Source of the DNA: Spisula solida
Taxonomy: Eukaryota > Mollusca > Bivalvia > Venerida > Mactridae
Length of the DNA: 64,000 bases
Direction of reading: 5' to 3'
Assembly: GCA_947247005.1 (NCBI GenBank)
Contig: OX365947.1
Span: 34,180,760 to 34,244,759, forward strand
The notes beneath the pieces are model-generated. The model did not search any database. It worked only from the letters and a program-made list of their open reading frames with translations, and was not told the DNA's origin. The position numbers were made by a program, and so were the translations under genes. Shown piece by piece: positions 22,931 to 62,300 of the stretch (positions are counted from its first letter, which is position 1; the number at the start of each line of letters is the position of its first letter).

Positions 22931-25450
22931 ATAATCATGTACTCGAGATGAATGCGTGTACTAGAATGACTTCATGGGAGATGTATGCGTGCATTAGAAT
23001 AACGTAAGAAATATGCGTGTATTGAGAAGTATGCGTACATTAGAAATACGTTAGCAAGAAGTATGCGTGCATTAAAAATACGTAAGAAATATGCGTGCAT
23101 TAGAAATACGTGAGAAATATGTGTACATTAGAATAACGTGAGAAGAATGCGTGCATTGAGAAGTATGCGTGCATTGAGAAGTATGCGTGCATTAGAATAC
23201 GTAAGAAGTATGCGAGCATTGCCAAGTATGCGTGTAGTAGAAAAACGTGAGAGGTATACGTTAATTGAGAAGTATGTGTGCACTGAGAAGTATGCGTGCA
23301 TTAGAAAAACGTGACAAGTATGCGTGCATTAGAAATACGTGACAGGTATGCGTGCATTAGACATACGTAAGAAGTATTTGTGCATTAGAAAGACGTGAGT
23401 AGTATGTGTGCACTAAAATGGCCATATGTTCTTATGTGAGAAGTATACGTGCACTAGACTGACTGCATATTTCTATGTAAGAAGTATGTGTGAAAAAAAT
23501 AGCTAAATTTGCTTACATAAGACGTATACGACGTGTACTAGAATGGCTACATGTTCTTACGTGAGAAATATGCGTGCACTATAATGGATACATGTTCTAA
23601 TGTAAACAATTTGCGTGCACTAGAATGGATAGGTGTTCTTATGTGAACAATTTGCGTGCACTATAATGGATAGGTGTTCTTATGAGAGAAATTTGCGTGC
23701 ACTAGAATGGCTACATGTTCTTATGTGAGCAATTTGCGTGCACAAGAATGGCTAGATGTTCTAACGTGAGAAATGTGCATGCACTAGTATGGCTACATGT
23801 TCGTGTGTGAGCAATTTGCGTGCACAAGAATGGCTAGATGTTCTTATGTGAGAAATAAGCGTGCACTAGAATGGCTACATATTCTTATGTGAGCAATTCC
23901 GTGCACAAGAATGGCTAGATGTTCTTATGTGAGCAATTTGCGTGCACAAGAATGGCTAGATGTTCTTATGTGAGCAATTTGCGTGCACAAGAATGACCAC
24001 ATGTTCTTAAATCAGAAGTATGCGTGTACTAGAATGGATATATGTTCTTACATGAGACGTGTGAGTGCACTAGAATGGTTAGATGTTCTTACATGAGACG
24101 TGTGTATGCACTAGAATGGCTAGATGTTCTTACATGAGACGTGTGTATGCACTAGAATGGCTAGATGTTCTAACATCAGGCGTGTGTGTGCACTAGAATG
24201 GCTAGATGTTCTTACATGAGACGTGTGTGTGCACTAGAATGGCTAGATGTTCTAACATCAGGCGTGTGTGTGCACTAGAATGGCTAGATGTTCTTACATG
24301 AGACGCGTGTGTGTGTGTACTAGAATGGCTAGATGTTCTTACATGAGACGTGTGTGTGCACTAGAATGGCTAGATGTTCTTACATGAGACGCGTGTGTGT
24401 GTGTACTAGAATGGCTAGATGTTCTTACATGAGACGTGTGTGTGCACTAGAATGGCTAGATGTTCTTACATGAGACGCGTGTGTGTGTGTACTAGAATGG
24501 CTAGATGTTCTAACATCAGGCGTGTGTGTGCACTAGAATGGCTAGATGTTCTTACATGAGACGCGTGTGTGTGTGTACTAGAATGGCCAGATGTTCTTAC
24601 ATGAGACGTGTGTGTGCACTAGAATGGCTAGATGTTCTAACATCAGGCGTGTGTGTGCACTAGAATGGCTAGATGTTCTTACATGAGACGTGTGTGTGCA
24701 CTAGAATGGCTAGATGTTCTAACATCAGGCGTGTGTGTGCACTAGAATGGCTAGATGTTCTTACATGAGACGTGTGTGTGCACTAGAATGGCCAGATGTT
24801 CTTACATGAGACGTGTGTGTGCACTAGAATGGCTAGATGTTCTAACATCAGGCGTGTGTGTGCACTAGAATGGCTAGATGTTCTTACATTAGACGTGTGT
24901 GTGCACTAGAATGGCTAGATGTTCTTACATGAGACGCGTGTGTGAGTGCACTAGAATGGCTAGATGTTCTTACATGAGACGCGTGTGTGTGCACTAGAAT
25001 GGCTAGATGTTCTAACATGAGACGCGTGTGTGTGTACTAGAATGGCCAGATGTTCTAACATCAGGTGTGTGTGTGCACTAGAATGGCTAGATGTTCTTAC
25101 ATGAGACGTGTGTGTGCACTAGAATGGCTAGATGTTCTAACATCAGGCGTGTGTGTGCACTAGAATGGCTAGATGTTCTTACATGAGACGTGTGTGTGCA
25201 CTAGAATGGCTAGATGTTCTTACATGAGACGTGTGTGTGCACTAGAATGGCTAGATGTTCTAACATCAGGCTTGTGTGTGCACTAGAATGGCTAGATGTT
25301 CTTACATGAGACGCGTGTGTGTGTACTAGAATGGCCAGATGTTCTTACATGAGACGTGTGTATGCACTAGAATGGCCAGATGTTCTTACATGAGACGTGT
25401 ATGTGCACTAGAATGGCTAGATGTCCTTACATGAGACACGTGTGTTCCCT
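22930..25450 (+). repeat. 41-bp minisatellite with diverged 5' shoulder
   Basis: From about 23400 to 25450 there are roughly fifty units of 41 bp built on 'ctagaatggctagatgttct', then 'tacatgagacgtgtgtgtgca'. Three sub-types alternate: 'tacatgagacgtg', 'aacatcaggcgtg' and a longer 'gacgcgtgtgtgtgtgta' form. Upstream (22930-23400) are about 28-bp units of 'gagaagtatgcgtgcattag'. From 23540 to 24000 a 'gcaatttgcgtgcacaagaa' variant dominates. The order suggests growth and homogenisation towards the 3' end. Confidence 0.92.
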
Positions 25451-27079
25451 AGATGGGAAGTTCATGTAAGTGTACAATAGAGTGGTTACAGTAATGTTCT
25501 TACGTGAGAGATATGCGTGCACTAGAATGATAACATGGTACAAATGACTAATACAAACTATGTAATGTAATCATATACATGTGCATATAGGTAGGTAACT
25601 GACAGGTGATGATATTGTCACGGCTGAACACAAGACTGGACATGTTATTGTTGACAGACATGTGTATATTGCATGTATTATATTACAAGTGTTTATGACC
25701 GATGTATGCTAGAATGTTGATTGTTATGATCGTTTCAATCACCGTTTCAATCACTACCTAGTCCGTCGGTTAAACAGGTAAACATACTCCTCCTGTATTC
25801 CCTCTACAGCAATACACCGTGTTTGACTGCTGTGATGAAGGTTTTACTATAGAGAGGTAGCTCTGAAGAGGTCGCTCTGTAAGAATTAGTGATTATAATC
25901 AACTTGTGCCAGTCTAACTTAACTCAGATAAAACTGGACAGTGGGCATTCCTTTCTGAACATTTCATCGGGTCGGTATGTGGGGAAGTTCCTGAAGCATT
26001 ATCAAAAATACACCGTAAATCTTTATCTTCTAGCAGTCGGCATCTAGCGGCATGTAGCAGGCACTTATACATCAATTATATACACAGTACACTGCTCACA
26101 GTAAAAATCCTCATATATACGTGCTGCACGTGCAAGATGCAAATACGTGGCCGAAACTTTATCATCTATTTAATTGGCTGCTGTTTCGCGCTGTTGTGCC
26201 AATTTTACAATCATTTGAGTGAATTTTTACAAATACCTGTTGTTTCATCCCACCCTGTCATGGAGCATTTACTGTGTCGATGAGTGCCGTTATTAATAGT
26301 ACAAACTGTACAGAATTTATAACTTTTTCTCATAGACAGGGGTACTTAAAGTGTATGCGTATCGTGCTATGTTTGTTGGAAATGATTCAATTTGTTGAGT
26401 ATATATGAAATGAAAACTTGAACTAAGCTAGATAAGATGTTACTGTGGTTAATTGTGCTGTGTGTAACTGACTTGATCAGGAATATTAAACGGATTGTAT
26501 GAATGTAAGCAGTGGTTTATATTGAATGTTAACATTGTGAGAACATGTACTAGTAAATGCAAAATAGTTGTTTGTGTTTTATGTATGTGGGCGACGGACT
26601 TAGGACGAATGTGAAGTAGTAACACGATCACACAGCTTGGTGGTGAATGTACTTTTGCCTCGGCTCATAGTAAATGCTCACTGGCAATTATGCATACACT
26701 AAATGCACTACTAGTAATCGAGACAACTATTATACCACAATATGGTATAAATGACAGGATTATTCTAGTTGGTATACCAACACTTAAAGCAACATTTTCT
26801 ATGTATTTGTGTTGGTTATCGTGTTTATATTGAGTTATATACTACGCACTCGGTGTATATGTATTTACGTAGAACACGAAATTATATACATACATTTATC
26901 CAAGATGTGTTTTGGAGTGAGCTAAACTAAAAGTATATTCATCACTACTTCAAGAAGTTTTTTTCCGGAATTATACCAGTGTTATTCTTAGATTGTATGG
27001 AATGTATTGGCTCTCGTTTAAAGTTATTTTACACAGAAAGCCAGCAGTTGTTTTAACCTAGTGTGTGTTTTATATAATC
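25451..27079. other. Region upstream of the receptor gene
   Basis: Probably the promoter and 5' UTR of the gene starting at 27080. I see no TATA box at a defensible distance and cannot place the transcription start. An untranslated first exon is possible. Confidence 0.4.
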
Positions 27080-53510
<26,431 letters not shown>

Positions 53511-54330
53511 TATAAAATGTATTATTACAAATGGTGATCATTTATTAACTTATTTAGATCTGGTTATGTGTTGCTCTAATTGCGACTGACGCTTCAAGCG
53601 CTCAAATACAATGTACTACGTAATCAAACGAAGTATATGCGAGTGTTTACAGCTGAATTATAGTACAAATGTACATTGCAAAGTGATTCAGGCGATATTT
53701 TAACTTTAGATGCTGAAGTTATGGTATGTGCTACATTCCGAAAGTCGGTACTGACAATGTAAGTGTTAATGGACCGGTTGGTATGACAGACAATGAAGAA
53801 TATAATATGGAATGATTGCATGTGTTTCGTTAAAAGTGTGATATTCCAATAAGGATTTGACAATTATTGTAAGAGTATATGAGGTAAAGTTTGTTAGAAT
53901 GCATGAGATACTTGTAATTTGACTAAATTTGACTATGATGTAAAAATTGAGTAAAATATGTCCCAGTGAGCATAATACAATGTGAATATGATTAACATGC
54001 GATAATTGTGTACAAGTATGTATGCTTCTAGTTTAAACATGTTTTATATGTCAAACATATAATACATGTATGTAATTCAAAATGGATGAGACTGACAGAA
54101 AGTAAAGATCGTACCCACTTAATTATTTTGTGTGTATCTATAAATTCGTATATCTATATACCGTACATCATTCAGAATGGTACATTGCACATGATCACCA
54201 ATCCATTATCAGTACTAGATTTGTGTGTAAATTTATACACGAGATTTATGTGGTTTTTTTACAATTTTTGTGCATATACGATATACGGCAGGTAGATGGC
54301 CTAACAACTTCATCAATCCAAATAAAACAT
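53511..54330 (+). other. Likely 3' UTR of the receptor gene
   Basis: An AT-rich non-coding run after the stop. AATAAA at 54321-54326 is the nearest clear poly(A) signal; another lies near 55290. Transcript end not proven. Confidence 0.4.
54321..54326 (+). terminator. Candidate poly(A) signal
   Basis: AATAAA about 810 bases after the receptor stop, followed by a G/T-rich stretch ('gtgggtgattattg'). Confidence 0.4.
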
Positions 54331-54647
54331 GTGACAACTGTGGGTGATTATTGTAACTGAAACATGTATACAGTAAAACTGATTCAGATGCAACATTTAA
54401 AGGTCATCTTTACTGGTCAAGTATGTGTCAACATTGATGGATTGACCAAAATGAGTAACTGGTCATTATGATTGGACATTTTCATCAGTCACCGATGAGG
54501 TCAAAATATTTACATGTGTATTTTTGGATTGTCCAAAAATAATACAGTTATGATTTCCACATGTATCTATTTTTGGGACAATGTAAAAATCTATAACCAG
54601 TTTAATTAATGTAGAACAAATTGTATTACACTTTCAGCTGTTGTAAT

Positions 54648-54781
54648 CACAGGTAACTGTACATGTATTATTAAGAGTAAAAAAATATTGTTTTTCTGAA
54701 AAACAATATTTTTTTACTCTTAATAATACATGTACAGCTTTAAGTTTTTTTACTCTTAACCAATGATACAGTTACCTGTGA
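54648..54781. mobile_element. Palindromic MITE, copy 1
   Basis: CACAGGTAACTGT ends at both sides. TTGTAAT is duplicated at 54641-54647 and 54782-54788. Within it 54658-54695 pairs perfectly with 54699-54736 (38 bp, 3-base loop). A sister copy lies at 56656-56786. The 7-8-bp duplication suggests a hAT relation. Confidence 0.8.
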
Positions 54782-54811
54782 TTGTAATAAGGAAAGATGT
54801 ACACTTAGATT

Positions 54812-54942
54812 GATTTTAAATACAAGTTATTTTTAAAGCCAATCTGATTTAAATACAAGTTATTTTTAAAGCCAATCTTAAATATAAGTTATTTTTAAAG
54901 TCAACCTGATTTTGAATTAGTTATTTTTAAAACCAATCTTGT
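54812..54942 (+). repeat. Short tandem repeat, about 33-bp units
   Basis: Four units around 'aagttatttttaaagccaat', with 'gatttaaataca' between. Confidence 0.7.
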
Positions 54943-56342
54943 CATTTGGCAAGATAAAGATGCGAGTAAGATCCAAGATATATATTAAATAATAGCCCCG
55001 GTGACCCGTTAAGCTGTAAGTTGGACTCCATGGTAAACCAACAAGCCATCTAAATGGCTTCCGCAATTAACCCTAGGAGAGACCTGCATGCTATATCATC
55101 ATAGTTTTATTATACTGCTTCGATATCTTTTCCCTATTTTCAATAATTATGAAAATGTCTTCATGTTGAAAGATAAAACTCCCATTGTGACGTTTAAAGT
55201 GCCGTTTCCATAGCAACAGAACATCACACATTGTGCCTTGAAGTGTATTATATAATTTATATTAGCTTTATGTTAACAAACTGACATTGAATAAAACTGA
55301 AAATACTTTATTTTATTGTTGTTTATATGACACAATATGAATGCTCAGGATACATATCCGAGTTCCGTCCGAGTGTTACATTGGTTTTCTGTTCCGTCAG
55401 AGCCGGATGAAAACAGTAGAATTCTCTGACAGAACTGAGAAGCTGTGTATCAGGATTCGTACCGTGTATGATCCAGTTCTGAACTATGAGCACACCAGAC
55501 CCATGCAGATCAACCGTAGGTAGTTCAACTGTCGCATTGAAGAACTATGTTTGGTTCCCACGTTAAGCAGATTGTTTTCTTCCTTGAATTTCAGAGCTCA
55601 TGAAAACATGTCTGCACTTTTCAAGAATAAATTTTTCAAATTGGTCCCTGGAGTTCAATTCATTTCCCAATGCATCATCAATAGATAAAAAAACTAAATT
55701 ATAAGCACTTTTTAAGCACTGCTGCAGTATCATTAAGCACTTTTTATGGTAAACATTGACATTTTTTCAAGGTCTGCATGAGCTCTGCCTTATATAAGTA
55801 GAGAGGGTCAAGCAAAACAAACGCTGGTACCTGTTTCCTCTCATCTTTGGAATGACAGCCACGAAAAAGCCTCAGGCCAGCACTCAAAGTGAATGCTCTA
55901 CCGCTAGACTATAGAGGTGGTACAGTGGTACCGAACATGAACTTGCTGCAGTCAGTTCTAACAGAAGAACAGGTTGCTGATTTCAGGAAAACTGGTCATA
56001 TCAACTGTTCACTGTTTATGATTGCAAAATGGAATATTTCTTGATGGTGATTCGATGTACATCAACATCTAGCATCATTCAGCACTTAATTTAGGAACCA
56101 GATCCATTCAGCCTGCTCTCTCAAATCATCACCATTAACAACATGCAGAGTGAGTCGACTCATTTTGGAACCCCACCAAGAGGAAATGAAATGAAACTTC
56201 AGCAAAATGCTGTGATATGAGGACACAAATAGCAATGACTTTTCACAATAGCACTATCATTTATTATAGGACATTACAATAGAAGCACAATTTGACAAAA
56301 TATAAGTCGTACACATGATGTTTTAAAACGCACAAAAATAAT
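54943..56342. other. Intergenic between the two genes
   Basis: No gene recognised. 55855-55920 has a weak tRNA-like box A on the minus strand. The 60-codon frame at 55341-55523 has no supporting features. Confidence 0.4.
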
Positions 56343-56587
56343 CGCTGGCTTAGAATTAGAAGGTCTTTTAAGTACTACTTATGACCTTAAAAGACCCATG
56401 CATATCTGAAACCTGCAACCCAAGGCGCTTCTTATGAGCCTATTTTCACAAAAATCGGAAGTGGTTATGTAGACCAAACTGAAGTTTTAAACAACTTGTT
56501 TTTCAATAAGTGAAGAATAGTTTTCGGGCAGTTTTTTGTTTTCTCAAAAAGTTGATGTACTTATGACCTTTTAATTCTAAGCCAGCG
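56343..56587. mobile_element. MITE with CGCTGGCTTAGAATTA ends, 245 bp
   Basis: The left CGCTGGCTTAGAATTA followed by 'gaaggtc' matches the reverse complement of the right end, CGCTGGCTTAGAATTA followed by 'aaaggtc'. A further internal inverted pair 'ggtcttttaagt'/'accttaaaagacc' lies at the left. Target duplication unclear. Confidence 0.75.
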
Positions 56588-56655
56588 AAATGCAGATGTT
56601 AATGTGACAAAATCCTTTACTGTAGATGTCACATAATAAATTTTCACACTTAAAC

Positions 56656-56786
56656 CACAGGTAGCTGTATCATTAATAAAGAGTAAAAAAAAATATTTTA
56701 TAAAATTTATTTTATCTAAGATAAAAATTTAACCAAAAAAATTTTTTTGTTTGTTTACTCTTTATAAATGACACAGTTATCTGTGC
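56656..56786. mobile_element. Palindromic MITE, copy 2
   Basis: Ends CACAGGTAGCTGT and, reverse complemented, CACAGATAACTGT after one extra base. CTTAAAC is duplicated at 56649-56655 and 56787-56793. The interior again has 'aaagagtaaa' arms, but these are more diverged than in copy 1. Confidence 0.78.
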
Positions 56787-56793
56787 CTTAAAC

Positions 56794-57306
56794 AAGCACT
56801 TATATAGATATCTCAATAATTTGAAATTGAAGACAGATACAACCATTAATTCATCCAGAATACATTCAGAAATACAGTTTATTACAATACTAATGAAAGA
56901 ATATGAAGATGCAAGTCAACAAGTACAGAAGAACTTTGATGCCTCAAACTACATTTAAAGGTCTAGGAAAATAGTTCAAGCCTTCAACCTGTTTCAGGAA
57001 TCTACTGTTTACAATTGCATCATTATTGGTCATTACCTTATACCAAAGACGCGTCCAAGATTTGTAGGTAGATCGAGGCAAAACTGTTTGAGGCATCAAA
57101 GTTTACTGTATTAATAGCTAACAATATTTTTCAGTATACAAGGTTTATCATTTATATTACCATACAAAAACCAACTTCATTCTATCACCATGATTACAGT
57201 CTGTACCCTGTCCTACCATCTGATTGACCACATATTCTCAAAAAAAAATCTAAACCCATTTAATTCCTAATTTACCATGAAAAAAGCACTCTACCAGTAT
57301 TGAGAG
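56794..57306. other. Intergenic, no feature seen
   Basis: AT-rich; nothing recognised. Confidence 0.4.
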
Positions 57307-57308
57307 TA

Positions 57309-58179
57309 CAGTAAACTCCCTCAAAACCGGACTCCCTCAAAACCGGAATCCCCATAAAATCGGACGATTTCCTAGGTCCCTTATTTTCTTCTTATAAAGT
57401 TAACTTAAAAAGCTCCCGCAATACCGGACTCTCATAATTCCGGATTCCGGACGGCATTTTCGGTCCGCTGACAAGATTTTCAACGATAGTTACTTGCGGA
57501 ATACCGGACGCGTATATTTGTCTCACCTGACGGAAAACTTAAACTTAAATGTCACTTTGTTAATTGTTAGTTAAAGAACGTGTCATAACAAAAGGTGCGA
57601 TTAACAAGTCGTGTTTTTAATGTTTACTCTTAAACGGTCTCGCGTGTAATTTGCACAGGCGTGAAAAATATTTTGTGAAATTCGCCGCGATGAAATTAAA
57701 TAATTGCCTAATTACGAACGTTCCTTCCATTTGATGTTTGGTTCTTGAGGTAGATATTGCAACAAACATTTACTGGAACAAAGGATCGTTTAGCCCATCA
57801 AAATGTTGTAATTACGACAAACACTGCACTCAATCGTATTTAATTAATATATGTCTCCAATTAGCTCACACTTGCATTTCGGGATTTGTAAGATTGCACT
57901 GTCTATGTCATTGGATAGTTTTGATGGCCAATGAAAAAATGAGCAATTTGAGTACTCATCGATGTTAGAATTGACATATTTGCAGCTCCCTTAATGGTGA
58001 TGCTCTTCAAAGGTTGCACTGTACATGTAACGTAAACATGTATCATGAAACACACAGTATATTCCCTATGATAACATATCAAAGTGTACATGATACAGAA
58101 CTCCCTTAAAACCGGACCTCCCACAAAACCGGACTTTCGAACCGGTCCGGACAGGGTCCGGTTTTGAGGGAGTTTACTG
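57309..58179. mobile_element. pogo-like MITE, 871 bp, CCGGAC-rich ends
   Basis: Terminal repeats CAGTAAACTCCCTCAAAACC with TA duplicated at 57307-57308 and 58180-58181. The end module 'ctccctcaaaaccggac' is repeated just inside the left end, and 'cggactt', 'cggacct' and 'accggac' relatives lie near the right end. CAGT ends with TA duplication fit pogo/Tigger. No transposase; a 76-codon frame inside has no known domain. Confidence 0.82.
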
Positions 58180-58495
58180 TAATATCTGATACATGTAATA
58201 TGTATATGTGCAAAATATGATGTGCAAAATCAACCAAAGCCATTGCTGGGTAATTTGATAAGAATGCTAAATTTCTCAAAATATAAATCAAATCTTGTCT
58301 GTTCTATATTTAGTTCTTGAAATTACATAATTCTTTGGAACCAGTCCAGAAAAGCAAACATCCAGATTACAGAACCAGTCTGGTAAAATCCTAGACCAGC
58401 TTATACATAATTACTGAAACCAGTCCACTACACATCTACAATCAAAATATATAGTCTGCATACATTAACTTGATCCTCTTAACCTCTATAATATG

Positions 58496-58501
58496 TTTAT
58501 T
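58496..58501 (-). terminator. Candidate poly(A) signal for the minus-strand gene
   Basis: Minus-strand AATAAA about 765 bases past the stop codon of gene 2. It is the nearest exact match, but its use is unproven. Confidence 0.3.
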
Positions 58502-58533
58502 ATAATTTAACGGTACTTATCTATGCCTAATTA

Positions 58534-58813
58534 CAACCTCATTAAAATCAGACCCTAACATAAGCTTCATTTCCTTTAGGCTGTCAGAGATCGGACTAAT
58601 CTCCGTAAGAGGTAATGTTCAAATGACCTCACCTGCGTTCAATGACATCACGAAGCCTTAACAGTCTTTCACCGCACTTTCAGATTTGTGAAAGCAGGGA
58701 TTTGATTGAATGAGGTAAAGTTCACATCGACATGACCCCATACGAAGTGTCTTCAGATCCTATATCAGCGTAAAGTAGTGAAGCTTAATAAGGGTCTGAT
58801 TTTAATGAGATTG
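58534..58813. mobile_element. MITE with CAACCTCATTAAAATCAGAC ends, 280 bp
   Basis: Left CAACCTCATTAAAATCAGAC and right (reverse complemented) CAATCTCATTAAAATCAGAC, both leading to 'aagcttca'. The flanks share 'ctaat' but a clean duplication is not visible. Confidence 0.75.
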
Positions 58814-59263
58814 AGCTAATCATGGCTTAGTATTACAACTAGATACATCAAGTGTACTACAAACACCAATCTAAACATTTCTTTACAATATTGTTTTAAG
58901 TCCAGTATTTCAGTGATATATAGACCACCCAATTACATTATCCTGACACACCGGAGAAACCAGCAAGGGAGACATACCATTTCCATATTTTACAACTTTG
59001 GTATGTAACCCAAGATCTCTAAAACTCAAAGGGGACACTCTACCACTAATCTATCTAGACGGAAAATCTGTAATTTAAAAAAAATATTCTACTGGAATTG
59101 AAATATTCTGTGTAAGAGCATTTTAATATATTAATGAGGTGAGGATCAAGATAACATGTTCAACCTATAACACACAGTGAAGAAATAATCAGTTACAACT
59201 GATAATGAGATACATGATTCATTGCACTATAAACAGCCTAACCACCTAGAAGGTTGACCTTCA

Positions 59264-59335
59264 TCAGTAAAATCTGCCTTGAGTACTGTATCCAGGACGA
59301 CCTTGAGCACCAGGCTGTGGTCCTGGGTATGTTAC
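59264..59335 (-). CDS. Gene 2 last exon
   Basis: The acceptor is 'ctattttcag', phase 0. It encodes 'VTYPGPQPGAQGRPGYSTQG' and then 'RFY', stop TGA at 59266-59264. A 3' UTR should follow towards lower coordinates. Confidence 0.75.
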   Translation of the reverse strand, partial: VTYPGPQPGAQGRPGYSTQGRFY

Positions 59336-62300
59336 CTGAAAATAGTACAAAAATAAAATACTATAATTTCAAAATACGGACTTACCTGGAAAAAGTACCA
59401 AAATAAAATCCGCAATTTCAAAACAAGCTTAACTTGAAAATTGTACCATAAAAATTACTGAGTGTTTTAAACAAGACAAAGTTATCAAAGAAATACTACA
59501 TCTAAATATTCCAATAAATAATCCTAGACAGTTCAAAGAGTGTTCAGAAAGTTTAGTCGGAGCAAATTAACGTGGTTCTTGTATTTGTATTAGCATAATT
59601 TAACAGTTGATTTCTGAACTATAATATAACTCACGCCTTTGTTTTCATAAGCAGAGTATTACAAATATGTCAATAATATAAACACCTGCCGGCAAGGCAG
59701 GACATTCTCATGGAAATTGAAATATTCCGGGCAAATTTATTCTTATACATTAATGTCAAGGACCATGTTAATTTATTCGGACTATAAAATGTCAGTGTGG
59801 TCTTACCTGTGTACTACTAGGTTGAAATGATGTAGTTTGTGGTGCAGGACTTCTACCAGAAAATCCTGTCACTATGCTTCCCTGTAAACCATAAACAAAG
59901 TAAATATGAGACAACAGTCAATATGGGGCCTAATTTATGCCTAGGGCTAATAGAAGCAAAATAACCAGTTTAGTATTGAAACACACTCAAAATGCCATAG
60001 TTTATCTTGGAGACAGACTTACACAAAATATTACACTGACTCTCACACAAAAGCATAGCAAATAAGCATCTGTAAACATCCACTTATATATAAATAATGT
60101 TCATTTAGAAACATTAATATCTCGGCATCTCATCTTTACACATAACATGCAGTTGGTTGATTGACACAGTACTTGACAGTCATCCTGCAGATCAAGGCTT
60201 ATTTCCCAGTTTTGGTCATGACATTAGCTAAGGTCATGTCCTCCACAAGAGGAGAAGTTGTGAGTTGCATGCGGGAGAGCTAGTTAATTAATACAATGTA
60301 CTAGTTAATAAAAACTGCTGGTAAACTTAAAAGGTTAAATGGCAGACATACATGACAGAACATTGTTAAATAACCTAGTCACAAATGATAAAACCAAACA
60401 TCACAGGAAGTCGCGAATGTTCACTTGTTTTCCTGACAAATCTATTACAATAATAAAGTACCTACCCGACCAGGAATATCTTGTTGTAGAGATATTGATA
60501 ACATTCCTGGTTGCTGTCCTTGTATCGGGGCTACACCTCGAATCTGTGCCTGCTGACCTTGTATGGGCGCTACACCTCGAATCTGTGCCTGCTGAATTAT
60601 ATCAAACATAGTCAGACAACATACAAACAAGAGGCAGTTCCTTATAAATTTTGTACAAATAACAAGAATAGACTTTGTGACTTTAATCTATGACACAAAA
60701 CTGTAGCTTTAAATGTACAGTTATTACATAAAGTTATTATTTGATACAAATACATGGCTTACACGTGTTTGCCTATTCATTTAAGCTGTAATACTAAGTG
60801 TATCCACACTTAAAAAACAACCAGCAGTTCATCAAAACATCCAGTGTAGAAAACTACAGAAAACATCATTCTTTCCAGTACATTAAATCCGGATTAATGA
60901 AATGTTACTAAAGTTCCGAAAAGAAACATTGATTTGATTTGATATGAGGTTGAAAGTACCTGTTGAAGTTTGTATTTATCTCCATCATTGAAGCCAGATT
61001 TCTCGTTAGCATGTTGTAGTTGTTGTTGTAGTGGTATACTGGTCGAATGTGGCGATGCCAGGTAACCTGTAATAATAGATATATCAACTATGCAATATGG
61101 CTGAATGTGGCGATGCCGGGTAACCTGTAATAATAGAAATATCAACTATGCAATATGGCTGAATGTGGCGATGTCGGGTAACCTGTAATAATAGAAATAT
61201 CAACTTTAGCTGAATGTGGGGATGCCAGGTAACCTGTAATAATAGAAATATCAACTATTCAATATTGTTGAATGTGTAAATATTAGGTAAACTGAATCAC
61301 TAAGCATATCATAACAGATGAAAATGCATAAAAACAAACCAGATTACTGTAAAATCATTAATTTTTGTGGAGGTTAAATTTTCATAGATTTTGATTTAAT
61401 TTGACCACAAAATCTAACCCCCACTGTTTATCGACCTCCTGAATACAGAACTAGGGTTTTCTCAGTCATGTTTTGTAACCCATGAATTAAGAATAAGAAG
61501 CCCACGAAATAGCATTTTACCAAAATCCACAAAATCTAATGACTAACTTATAAGTAACTAAGCTAGTACAAGGACAACCAACAAGTTATACATCATTGAC
61601 CAGTTTAACACACACTGAATAATAATCATCATGTTGTTAAAGTTTATGAAAATAAATTGGATGAAAACAGAAGAAGAAGTTCATTGTACACAAAATAAAA
61701 TCTAATATGGTCACCAGTCCGCCATCTTGAATTTCATCGACAAACAAGCTATGGCATGCAGTACTACTCATCATGTGATCAGCTGTATCGATTTGGATAA
61801 AAAATATGCCAAAACGTTAAGAGACCAACAGACAAGCCAATCAACCAAAGTGACTTCAATATAACTTCTCAGTTTGTTTGTTGGAGTATAAAGATACATA
61901 CCAGGCTGTTGAATTCTCTGTATTTGGTAAGCAGCTGGATACGGTTGATCAGGTATAGGTTTCTGATGTTGAGCATAATGACTGGGATAGGTAGAGAAAG
62001 CTGACTGTCCTGCAGGCTGATATTTCCCTGGTGTAGGTTTACTGGTCGAGTATGAGCCTGATGATTGTGGGAATGAATGAACAGGTTGACTGACAAATGT
62101 CACTGGACCTTGTTGTGCTTGAGCAGGGTAGGTGCCAGGTTCTGAAATAGGTAACAAATTGGAAATTAATCGAATTATCAATGGTGCTGAACTTGTCTCT
62201 TCCTTTGACATGATGATGATTTTATTCAGAAACTCTTTGCGCAATAATTTAGTGAAATTTGCATGCAACTGACTGCAATTTTATAGACAATTTGACTGTA

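Noticed and set aside
55855..55920. tRNA-like box A on the minus strand
   Set aside because: Box B is missing, so a SINE call is not supported.
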